Of a stretch of DNA of 64,000 nt, positions 12,060 through 22,952 are shown piece after piece (the stretch's first letter is position 1; each line of letters opens with the position of its first letter). Source of the DNA: Clitoria ternatea. Its lineage: Eukaryota; Streptophyta; Magnoliopsida; Fabales; Fabaceae. The notes under the pieces are model-generated. The model was not told where the DNA came from. It ran no database searches and saw nothing but the letters and a program-made list of their open reading frames with translations. The DNA lies in assembly GCA_037962975.1 (NCBI GenBank), contig CM075675.1, positions 5,652,001-5,716,000 of the forward strand, given 5' to 3'. Both the position numbers and the translations under genes were made by a program.

Positions 12060-13153
12060 GTTAGATCACTTGTATCTGACCAAAAACATGAAAATCTCTT
12101 AAACCACTCCCCAAAAAAGGCCAGAAGAAGTGAAATTTGAGGTGAAAATGATGAATCCCAGATATAGAAACTAATAAATACTCTAAGTTTCAACAGATTT
12201 TAAAACCCTTGAGAAATCATTCAAACAAGTCACCATCCAAGAGTAATCTAGGATGTTTCAACTAAATGATGATAACAGAATCTTGAATTCTTAATTTACT
12301 AGAGTATAGAGTAAAAATTACTTTTGATAGCATGCTCACCGCATTGAGATTCTCTTGCCTCAAAATGACTATAGCTACTAAGAAACCACAGAGCAGGAAT
12401 TTTATTGATGCCATAAGTTTGTAGTCAATCCTTTAAAGGTGCCCATTTTAATTATGTATATAACCTTCAGGTTTTGCTTAAGAGCAATGACTTTTAATAG
12501 TTAATTATGAATATTGAAAGCATTTTTAGTAATTCTTTAATTTTATAACATTTATATAGAGAGAGAGGCCATTGTTTCCTGAGTGTATTCCGAGATTGAT
12601 AACTATGTATTAAACCAAAAACCCTTTCCATTGTTAAACATATGAAAGCAAACAGTCATAATAAATACACTGAAAATGCAACATTAAGGCTAGTGCTAGA
12701 ACCTGATCTCAACAAATTTTTTTCTTCTGGAATTCTAGGTTTGGACAGAGCACAATTCCATCATTTGATCCATGTAACTGAAATGCTAGACAGGCCTATT
12801 AGCCTGTAAGACCATTCTTCGTAATCCATCATTCACAAGGGACAAAAGAAAAATTGAAGATAATCAATTGGTTGAACCCCAAGATTCAATAAAAACCCAG
12901 CATCACAAATTTCAAAACAAGCAAGAAGCTTTCTACCAAAAATCTGATTTTGGAAAATGCTGGGGATGCCCACAACTTGGAAGAAACCTTAACGAAAGGC
13001 ACAACTGAAAAGAATAAAAGGGCAAGGAACGAAAACACAGAACACAGAAAAATAGAGGAAAAGCCAAAATGTTTCGACAACCTTAGGATATGAAGGACAT
13101 GGAACTACGTGGGAAATTGCTAAATTTAGGCTGATATTTTTTCCTTTTTTCTT

Positions 13154-13184
<31 letters not shown>

Positions 13185-13467
13185 AAGAATTTGTGGTTAC
13201 ACTTGCCTCGGAAACGGAACATGGTTTTGAGAGACCCAAAGAAGCAAAGATGAGAAATTTACCAATAGTCCAATATAGTAAACGATAGTACTGATATGCC
13301 AACAAAAGGGGTTCGGTGGATTGCTTGGTTTTAGAAACCCTCCTCGGAAAAAGGAAAATTGTTTTTTCCCCTGAGAAAATGAAATTGGTTTTCCAGGAAA
13401 ATGCAGTTATTTATTTTAAAGATTTGAATTAATTGGGATGAGAGAAATATAGAGAATATCGAGAGAA
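12060..13467 (-). other. MAP65 upstream leader, possible 5'UTR intron
   Basis: No coding exon is supported here. On the minus strand a good acceptor (TTTTTGGTCAG, ending at 12076) lies 16 bases before the MAP65 start codon, so the start may be joined to a leader exon farther upstream, in the more mixed-composition DNA around 13200-13320. A matching donor could not be fixed (AAGTGTAA near 13200 is one candidate). A pyrimidine run occupies about 13140-13185 on the plus strand. Confidence 0.35.
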
Positions 13468-13478
13468 TAGCCGTTAGA
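13468..13478 (-). promoter_or_regulatory. mitosis-specific activator (MSA) element 1
   Basis: Read on the minus strand this is TCTAACGGCTA, a full match to the plant MSA consensus YCYAACGGYYA bound by three-repeat MYB (MYB3R) factors in G2/M genes. It lies about 1.4 kb upstream of the MAP65 start codon, in the correct promoter side, which fits a cytokinesis gene. Confidence 0.65.
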
Positions 13479-13485
13479 GGAAACG

Positions 13486-13496
13486 GGACCGTTGGA
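13486..13496 (-). promoter_or_regulatory. mitosis-specific activator (MSA) element 2
   Basis: On the minus strand this reads TCCAACGGTCC, matching the MSA consensus YCYAACGGYYA at every position except the last. It lies 8 bp from the first element, and a bare AACGG core occurs on the opposite strand between them (13482-13486). Clustered MSA sites are typical of G2/M promoters. Confidence 0.6.
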
Positions 13497-14105
13497 GAAT
13501 GAAGAGCGCTGAGGGTTGATGAGAAAATGAAACAAAAATATGAGAAAAGAAAACTGTGAAAAAAAATTAGTATGCAAAATATGTGAAAAGGTAAGTTGTT
13601 TATTTTATGGAAAAATAAAATATTATTTTTTTTAGTTATTTGGTTGACATGAATCATGTTGAAAAATAAACTTACGTTAAATGAAAAGGTAATAATATCC
13701 TTTATATTATTTTGTTATTATTTGTATTATTCTTTTATTATTATAATAACTTATTATTATTATTTTACTTGTTATTAATACCAGTGGAAAGACAGGCACT
13801 ATCGCGTCTATCTCCCCGTATTTTTATATTTTATGGTAAAATTTTATTAGTTTGTTTTTAAAATTAAGTATATAAGAATGGGTTTTTAAAAAAAATGGGG
13901 CATTTTTGTAAAATATTTTTATGTTTGGTGTACTTTACAAAATATTCTTGTGTCTAGGGTGAAAAACATCTCATCACAATTACATTTTGCATACCAATTG
14001 TAAGAAACGTGTGAGAGTTTAACACGTGACCTTACAGGGTCTTACGTTTCGCAGACGGACTTGATGAAATGTCAATCAATGCGACAGAGCTGACATGTCT
14101 GAAAG
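13497..14105. other. intergenic spacer, MAP65 promoter side
   Basis: AT-rich spacer between the MSA cluster and the first retroelement LTR. It holds A/T homopolymer and ATT-type simple repeats (13690-13790). Nothing coding is seen. Confidence 0.5.
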
Positions 14106-14184
14106 TGTGACACCCTACTTAATAAAATACGAGAAAATTTTTTTGATTTTTGTGAATTTATCAGATCGTTCAAAGTCTCAAAAC

Positions 14185-14229
<45 letters not shown>

Positions 14230-14243
14230 CACACACACACACA
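14185..14243. repeat. compound microsatellite (TA)n(GA)n(CA)n
   Basis: Three dinucleotide arrays run directly into one another just inside the truncated element's LTR: TA to about 14206, GA to about 14229, then AC to about 14243. Confidence 0.9.
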
Positions 14244-14920
14244 TAATCTGTAGCAAAAGGTTATTCTTTATACATCAAGAGCCGGCAAAGGCGATACTAT
14301 ACTAAAAGTTATGCAAATATATACAAATTTATATGGGTCTCCAAGACCACGATAACTTCAACCGAGCAATCACTAAGTATCGTCTCGGTCCATATCCACT
14401 AAAAAGTAACTACAACTTAGGTTCGATATTCATCACATTACCATTGCCAATTAATTCAATATTACAAACACATTCATACTGTCAAATCATCTTTTACAAT
14501 CACGATTATCCTCAATAGTTGTCCACAGCATCTAATGATTATAATGGTTGCCTCATAGCTTCTGGTATCCATTAATGGTTGTCCCACAACTCGTTGACGT
14601 TGCAGTGGCTGCCTCGCAGCTATGCAATGCATGCAAATGCGTTCTAATGATAGGATATCAAATACAAATATATATTTCAGCTCTCAATTGATTCGGTCAT
14701 TTTGCAGGTACCAAACCGCTTGCCCACTCATGCAACACAATCACTCCCAACGACAATTATAGTGTTGCGAGCTAGCCTTGAATTCCACTCAAGGACTTCT
14801 GTGGAGTCTGAAGAAACCACCATAGGGTCTAAGCCCTCTCATCTAGGCCAGCATTACAGGCCCCCTAGTCCTATAAGCTTTCTATGCTAATGCTATGCAC
14901 TAACAATAATCATATTTCAT

Positions 14921-15409
14921 TAGGAGTAGCAAAACGGGCCTATGGGGCGGGTCGGGCCATAATAGGAAAATGGGTCAAAAACATTGGTCCGACCCGATTT
15001 CTTTATGACCCGCGGGTCAAAACGGGCCAACCCATTTCTTTAATATAATTATACAAACTATTTTTTATTTTAAATTTAAACTATTTTTAAATATTTTTTA
15101 AGAAAAATCAGAAATATAAATTAGATTTCACATTTCTAAAGCAAAGTTTTTATAATTAATCTAATTTATTTCATTAAATGAAAACAACAAATACAAATAA
15201 TTAAAATTTCAACAAACTAAATATTAATATTATACATATAATATATTAATATATATTTTAATAAAGGTCTGTCGGGCCGGGCCAGCCCGTGACGGACCCT
15301 TTTTTACGGGCCGTGCCTATTCGGAAAAACGGACCTCAAATTTTGGCCCGACCTGTTTTAACGGGCCAAACAGGCCAGCCCGCGGGCTTAACCCATATTG
15401 TCATCCCTA
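14921..15409. mobile_element. nonautonomous hAT-type element
   Basis: A 489-bp element with a perfect 8-bp target duplication TATTTCAT on both sides (14913-14920 and 15410-15417). Termini are imperfect inverted repeats: TAGGAGTAGCAAAACGGGC at the left, and TAGGGATGACAATATGGG when the right end is read in reverse. The sub-terminal regions are rich in GGGCCGGGTC-type motifs around an AT-rich core, as in many plant hAT derivatives. There is no transposase ORF. It is nested in the LTR of the truncated gypsy element, so it inserted later. Confidence 0.88.
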
Positions 15410-17339
15410 TATTTCATTGTATCATCAATCAAGCTACTCTAGCTTGTTAACAATATCATTACATGGTAAATCAAATTATCTCAATTCAAACGGGCATAGC
15501 AAGCATATTATGTCATTTATCATCATCAACACATCACACTTATCAATCATATAGAAACGGTATCCACCAACAAATCATCAACATATATTCATATCATCTC
15601 AGGATCATCACAATATCAAAACTAATAAATAAGGGATAGTTATGCAATCACCACACATCAAGAATAAACACAATCATTTCTCAATTTTAATAAAATATCT
15701 AACTATCCCTTAATTTGTTCCTAATTCATGCATTTAAAATAAGTAATACTCCCCCTACCTGGCATCCTCGATTCCCAAGCTCAAAACGCTCCTCGAATGC
15801 TCCGAGTCAATTATTGATTTCTGGTTTCTAAAGCCTGAAATTTATAAATTAAAATAATTATTTTTTAATAATCTACATGCTATTTTAAAATTATATTTTA
15901 GCACTTAAACAACTAATCCATATATTTTGCCAATTTAATAATAATTAGTTTAACACCATTTTTCTATTAATCACCGAAACCACAATTAAATATTATTTTT
16001 ATACTTTAAAATGTTTATGTCTTAGAGTGATATTTTTATTTAATAAATCTTCCTCAATATAATATATAATATATTTATAATGTAAAACTTTATTTAAATA
16101 ATTTAAATAGGGTATAATAATTTAATTCCTTGAATAAAATAATTGCAAATTTTTATTACTTTCAACTAAATTTAACTTTTTATATAAAATCTTATTTATC
16201 CATAAGATATTATTTCTACTTATTAATAAAATTCCTAAAAGTTAGAATAATTATTTTTAATAACCCAAATCAACATAAACAGGTATTTCGAAGCCAACAA
16301 GTTATTGCGGTACATTTTAGAAAATTATCGACTTACCGAAATTCACCAACTGTAACCGTCTACTTTCCAAACCGGGTATGAAACATCAAAACTACGTCCA
16401 TCACTTCTTAAATAAAGATCCAAATGCTGTCAATGATCTCTTGCAATTAGCTAATGAGGATTCCTCAAAGCTTCAAGTACTACCCGAGAAGGAAATAAAG
16501 GGAAATGGAAGCAAACTTGTGTTCTGTTTTGAAGGAATTTAAGAAAAAGAATATGGAAGTAGGATGGAGTGGGGTTACGGTTTTAAAGAAGAACAAATTT
16601 TGATTGAAAATAGTGAATTAAAGATAATTAGCGCATGAGTTGATGAAGTGAAATTGGAATGCAAAAGTGAATTTGGAAAAAGAAATGTGTAGTGGCGTGA
16701 GGGAGTGGTGAATTGCAATTGAAATTGAGAAATTGAAGTAAGTAATTATATGAATGAGTGAGTGGTGTTGTGGTGGAATTGTGATGCTGAACTTGAAATG
16801 GCAATTAGAACAATTGAAATTTGGCATTTAGAAAAGTGGAATAGAAGTAAATTGGTGTGTGTGTGACAGAGAGAGAGAGAGAGAGTGTATGAGATGGAGC
16901 AACTTCTGAATTGAGGGAAAGTTAACAATAATAAAAAAATGAGTAAGGTGTGCAGAGAGAGATAGGCGCATGAGAAAGTAAAGGAAATGAGAGTTAATAA
17001 AACAAATAAGGGTCTGTTGCTATATATATAAATGAGAGAGTGATAAGAGATAGGATATCATAAAAAAGAAATGAGACTTAAGAGTAAGGAAACAAAAGAA
17101 AAGAGAGTATGAAAGAAAGAGAGGTCTAGGTCAAAACCGTGAGAGAGAGAATGGAGTAATAATAAAAAAAAAAGTAATTAATGATTTAGAATAATAAAAA
17201 TTTAAAATAAAGATTAAGAAGGGAAAAAATAAATAATTAAACTTAGAGAATTCAATCTAGGTGGAGTAATTAATTTAATCCTAAGCTCAATATTGACCCA
17301 TAAAATTTTAATTTAGAATGTTACAATTCACCACACCTA

Positions 17340-17837
17340 CAAAAATTTCGTCCTCCAAATTTAATAAATCACTTACCTTAATGAAACAACTCCAGATATT
17401 GTGTCTCATCGACTCCTCGCGCTCCCATGTAAAAGTGGTACAATTACCCTGTTACCACGCTACCTTCACCAACAGTACATCCTTGCTCTCAAGCGTTTAA
17501 TCAATCTATCCATGATTTGTGTAGGTTCAGTAAGTATAGTTAAATTTTCTCTGATCTCAATGTCATCATCAAGAATTTCATGTGTAGAGTCGGACATATA
17601 CTTCCTCAACTGGGATACATGGAATACATTGTGAAGGTTTGCAAGATAAAGAGGAAGTGCAATCTGGTAGGCCACGAAACCAACCTGTTTCATGATCTTG
17701 TATAGTCCAATATATTTCAGGCTCACCTTCCAGGTTTTTAACACTTTCCCAATACCCTTGTGAGGAGAAACCTCTAGGAATATAAAATCACCAACTTGAA
17801 ACTCGAGAGGTTTCCTCCTGTTATCATAATCAATGAA
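17340..17837 (-). pseudogene. gypsy pol 3' fragment (integrase tail/chromodomain)
   Basis: The minus-strand translation matches the C-terminal part of the intact element's polyprotein: RRKPLEFQVGD, YQIALPLYLANLHNVFHVS, LRKYMSDSTHE. A frameshift or stop then follows near 17465, after which a WERE tail is recognisable in another frame. This corresponds to residues of about 1320-1465 of the intact protein. It is not functional. Confidence 0.85.
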
Positions 17838-19792
17838 CAACATTTTTTGAAAAGTGCATAATACATTTATGTATAATTTCATGAATTAATTAACGTTAAG
17901 TTTGCTTGATACGCTAGACGTTGAGATATGATTACCAACAATGTGTATCAATTTATGTGAAAGGAGAGACACTTGCTGAACCTTACAGAGCAACCAATAC
18001 ATTTTGTTTTTAAGATTTCTAAATTATATTGTGTTTTTGTGATGTTTAGTAGAATTATAGCAATCAAACAATAAAATAGATTAAGAAATATTATAAGAGT
18101 ATATTAAAATTAGCATCAATATACAATTTCACCTAAATTCATATAAATGTGCATTAGACTGAATCTAGGCAATGTTTAGATTTCCACAAATGAATAACCC
18201 CTAATCTCTAAGGCAATTATTACTAATTCAACACAAATAACCCTAATTCCTTAGGTATTAATTTCTACTGAATTTAAGTGTGAAAATAAAAGGAACCATA
18301 GCTAGTCACCTAATTCTTTATGCCTGAAGTAACTAGGTTAGCAATGCTAAACCTAAAGCATTCACCATGATTTCTCTATAATGAACACCTCTAAATAGGT
18401 CTTGGATTTCCCAATCCAAGCATATGAAACCAAAAATTGCTATGTTCAGAACTTGCCTCGATTGAATCCTTTACTCAAATTACTTGAATTCAAGATCCAT
18501 GACAGCCTCTACTAATCCCAATCTAAAAGAATTAGCCACCCATGGAGGGAGAGGGGTGAATTACAGAGGAATGCATGTTTAGAGAAATGAGAGAATTTAG
18601 AAAGAGAAAAATTGAAGATAGTGAGTGAATTCTAAAAATGAATTTATGAAACTAAATCTTATATATATATATATACACACTAATTGAACTAGCTAGCTAA
18701 CCTAAATTAAGATTACAAAATTACACTTAATGAAATTATAAATAACTTACTTAAGTTAACTAAGTTATAAGAGTACAAGGTTTGAAAATATGCACAACAA
18801 CTCACGGCCTCACACACCCAGCATACCCACACTGGCCTGGGCGTAGAAGCGCTGACTTTATATCACAACTTTAATGACATGGGCGTAGGTACGCTAGGAA
18901 TGGACGTAGGCATGTTGGGCTACTGGCTGAGAATTTCTAGTCCAGAAACATGCCTAGCGTATGCCTACGTTGGCTAGGCTTAAGTACACCCAACAATTGT
19001 CTCTAAATCTTCCAAAAATGTTGGTCTAGGCGTGCTTGTACGTTGATGAGCGTACCCATGCATGCGTTCTGATGTTCCAATTCTGATATTGAGCGTACCA
19101 TCACTGGGTCTGGCACACCTACACTCAAGAAATGTGTAACAGGTGCTTTTAAGCATACTCATACACCCACGAGCGTACCCACGCACATATTCTGATGATG
19201 GGCGTACCCACACATATATTCTGATGATGGGTATACCCACGCTGGCGTCTGGCGTACCCGCACTGATGTCTGGTGGGCATACCTACGCTGGAAATTTTGA
19301 TAGCATAATTTATTTTTCATCTTTTTCCCCCTTTATTCCCTTTTGTAATTTCCTACTCTTACTAATTATAACTAATACCTTATTTTATGAATAATATAAT
19401 TAGAAATGTAATTATTTTGCATAAATTTCCTTCAAATTATCATTAAATAAATACTAAAGAACGAGTCTTCTAGAGACTCATCAATTATACATTATGTATA
19501 ACACATTGAGGACTTTATTTACACAAATTGGGTTATTAAACACCAATTTTATGGAAGTTTCCATACATAAATTAGCCTAAAATTGATGACTAATAGCTAT
19601 CGCCAGCTCAAAGCTTTGCTTTTCCTCAAGCAAACATTCACATTTACATTAGCTAACAATAATAAAAATAGAACAACAACAAAACAAAATTCAAATCAAA
19701 ACAATTAATCACACGTCGATTGATGTAAAAGTTTCCCAGGCTCTAAAAATGTAACATGTTTTAACAAAATTGGAAATTTTTAACAAGCGTAT
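17838..19792 (-). repeat. older LTR-retroelement debris, left flank of gypsy insertion
   Basis: No open coding region is supported. The minus strand between about 19585 and 19640 reads GCTTGAGGAAAAGCAAAGC, then TTTGAGCTGG, a phrase known from the region before the 3' LTR of Athila/Tat-type gypsy elements, and TGATGAGTCTCTAG at about 19484 is LTR-start-like. The stretch 18830-19290 holds many degenerate copies of a GCGTACCCACGC motif in both orientations. I infer the 3' end and LTR of an old minus-oriented gypsy element; the boundaries are not fixed. Confidence 0.4.
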
Positions 19793-22700
19793 TGTAACAC
19801 CCTCTGTTACACCTTAATAAATTCTAGAAAAATTCGTAATTTTTTTTTTTTACTAAAGATATGATTGTTAAAAAGAAACTATCGGAATAAATTATATACA
19901 TTATTTCTGAAATACCTCACAAATATTATTAAAACTTTATAAAGTATTTGTACATTCATCCGAAGAAAATAAACATTAAACATTATAAGAAAGAGAGGAA
20001 ACTCCATGGCCCAGAAGCAGTTACTTATTAACATTATTTATTCATTGGACCACGGTATTCATACCGAGCTCCCTTTCTAGAACGTGCTATATCTACTGCT
20101 GAAATTCTTCGATCCTTCCCTCTGAACCATCAGTTTAGAATATATGAAACAAAAACACGGAGAAAGGAGTGAGAAACAGAATATAATATTTCCGAATAAG
20201 ACATAAGCAACAAAGGGTTTTCACAACCGATACATAATAATATCAATCACAATCACATACACAATCAATTATGAATGCATGAATGTTATGCAATATTTTC
20301 ATCATAACTTATCTATATATGTAGGCCCTTAAATTTTAATTTGCACTGGGCCAACCAGGAGTTTACACTGTTCCATAAGTCCGGATAATAATAATATGAA
20401 CAGCTCAACTGGCATGGAAACACTTAGAGACTAGTCAGATTGAGAAAGTTTTTATTGTGAAAGTACCCGACACTAGGGAGCTACCCCAGGTCCCCTGAAG
20501 CACCCTTTCACACTCTCTCATCCCAAGGCTCGTAATTAAGCCTCCTCTAATGTATCCTCGGTTTCTATAATCCGTCCCCAGACAATATTATTTTATTTCA
20601 CTTTCATTATCCATGATGCATGAACTACTCGCGTATTGAGTTGGTTAAGGCTTTTAGAAACTCAATTATTAAATCCCTTAAAGGTTTACAATATCATTTC
20701 AATAAACTGTACATTTTCTCAGTTCTCTGAATTTCTGTCCCACAGAAATAAATTTGGTACAGTTTTCAAATCTCACGGAAATTGAGTTTCTAAGCCTTAA
20801 ATATCTAAAAACTTTATCATATAAAACTTTACCTAATCTTTCTCAAATTAAATCTTAACAAAATCAAATTTAGGAATCTCAATTATTTCCAAATGTATTT
20901 AGTTATTAAGTTGGAAAAAAATAAAATAATTTTCTTTTAATTTTTTTTTTATTGAAAGAGAAATATTTATTAACCAAAAATACTTAAGATTACAAAATTT
21001 TTCTTTAACTCAAGATTTAATTAAATAAATTCTAATAAAATATTTTCTTTCTAAAATAAATACTAATTTTTTTATTCTAAATATTGAAAATAAAGTTAAT
21101 AAGAATAATTTCTAAGAAGAATTAAAAGATAATAAAATTTAAAGAGTAAGGTAAGAAATTCTTACTGAATTTTAGCTTTCCGTCATGCTCGCTATATGCT
21201 CAAACTCCACATTACAATATCATCAATCAAAATTAAACAATATCAATCATAACTCAATATCATCAATCAATCAATCATAATCAAATCATAATCAAATCAA
21301 TTAAATATCATTAATACATATCATAATACAAAATTTAATGATTATTAATATAGTCAATTTTAGTCCTTTTGGTCAATTCCTCGCATAGGTATATGTAAGT
21401 CCATATAATCCAGTCCTTGCATAGGTATAGTTCAGTCCATATGGGTCATAATGGTCCAAGTCCTTGCATAGGTATTGTCCAGTCCATATAGGTCATAATG
21501 GTCCAAGTCTTTGCATAGGTATGTTAGAGTTAGTTAAACCGGATATTTAATTTAAAATTTATTATAAATTTTAAGTTAAAAAAAGTTAATATTTTAAAAT
21601 AATAATATTATCAGATTTAAAAGGAGTAGGGGACTCCTCCCATTATTCTTATGTCTTTTCATATTATACTCTTATCTCACTCCCCCTTACCTTGAATTGT
21701 TACCCAAAATGGATTTGCTTTGCGCCTCCGATTTCTAAAAATATTAATACCAATCTTATTTCAGTATAAGCATAAGACGAAGATTAAGATTACTACTTAA
21801 AACAGAAATGATAAATTTTGAATAGTGAATAGTGAATAGTAAATCGTGAATAGTAACGGTAAATAGTAAAACGTGAATAGTAACAGTAAATAGTAAAACG
21901 TGAATAGTAACGGTAAATAGTAAATCGTGAATAGTAACGGTAAATAGTAAATCGTGAATAGTAACAGTAAATAGTAACAGTAAATAGTAATTTACTATTT
22001 GAATAGTAATTTACTATTGAAATAGTAATTTACTATTGAAATAGTGTTTACTATGCAGAATAGTAACTTAAAATAATATTATTTTCAGTATAATAACAGA
22101 TTTCTAAAAACGATATGAAAATAACCCAAAAAATATAAAAGAGAAGTATTCTTACCTTAGGATTTTGGCAGAACCTTCTCTCCAAAAACTTTTCTTCTCT
22201 CTCTCACTTCCACCACTATCTCACTGACACTACTATATTAAGAAAACTTAATCTGAAATTGTGAATTCTAAAGAAGAAATCCTTCGGTATTTATAGGAAA
22301 AAAATTTACTATGCATTCCATTATTTTAATATAAAAGTACTATGCATTTTTGAATTTTTTATTCCAGGTTACTGTGCATCTTTTGAAAATTTCATACATG
22401 CACAGTGATTTGCATAGTAATTTTCGGCAAAATTATTAAGTCAAATAGTAACCCTTCACTCGGTATATTTTAAATATTCAAAATGAGTCCTTTTTGAAAT
22501 TTAGCGATATTATATCAGTCCCTACTAATTTTATAATAAGTAATATAAAGCTGAAATTTTAAAAATCTAAAATTTTCTGTTAATAAAAATTTATTGATAC
22601 GTTTCAAATTTTTTAACGATTGGAAAAAATCAAGATTTTTCTCAAACCGATAATTTTTAGATAAGTCTACTTGAAATGGATTTTAGAAAATTTTCTTATA

Positions 22701-22909
22701 ATTTCAATTCACTTTCTTGTAAATATTTTTAATTTAAGTCACTTATATGAATTTAAAATTATTTAAAAAAATATTATTTTTATTAAAAAATTTCAAAATT
22801 CCAAAAAATTCCAAAAAATCATAAATAATACGTAGATTAAAAAGTTCTAAAGAACCATAATTTAATTCCTTCAAAATTTTAATATAAAAATAAAAATAGG
22901 GGTGTTACA
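19793..22909 (-). repeat. 3' LTR of the gypsy element
   Basis: 3117 bp, bounded by TGTAACACCC and GGGTGTTACA, which are exact 10-bp inverted copies. It contains two minisatellites: a roughly 50-bp unit with CCTTGCATAGGTAT (about 21370-21525) and a roughly 26-bp AATAGTAACGGTAAATAG unit (21820-22062). It has about 50 bp near 22030-22080 that the other LTR lacks. Confidence 0.95.
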
Positions 22910-22910
22910 A

Positions 22911-22923
22911 CTCTACTCCCCTT
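22911..22923 (-). other. polypurine tract of the gypsy element
   Basis: On the minus strand this is AAGGGGAGTAGAG, immediately before the 3' LTR. It would prime plus-strand DNA synthesis. Confidence 0.75.
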
Positions 22924-22952
22924 AGAAAATTTCGTCCTCGAAATTTACATAA

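Larger units (their letters stand above)
14106..17837 (-). mobile_element. truncated Ty3/gypsy (Tekay/Del-like) element
   Basis: The piece comprises a complete 3' LTR (14106-17325; TGTGACACCC at one end, AATGTTACA at the other), the polypurine-tract region just inside it (about 17326-17340) and the last part of pol (17340-17837). Layout, LTR size (about 2.7 kb once the nested hAT is removed) and pol similarity show that it is an older relative of the intact element at 19793-30595, in the same orientation. Homology stops abruptly at about 17837, so the rest of the element, including its other LTR, has been lost. Confidence 0.8.

Noticed and set aside
12989..13222. Short minus-strand frame upstream of MAP65 as a possible uORF or gene
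   Set aside because: Lysine-run low complexity from a pyrimidine tract, with no recognisable domain.
18980..19394. Small frames in the GCGTACCC-rich stretch as genes
   Set aside because: Repeat-derived; both strands are open by chance and show no protein similarity.
21820..22062. Regularly spaced repeats resembling a CRISPR array
   Set aside because: They are contiguous minisatellite units inside a plant LTR, with no unique spacers, and are duplicated in the other LTR.
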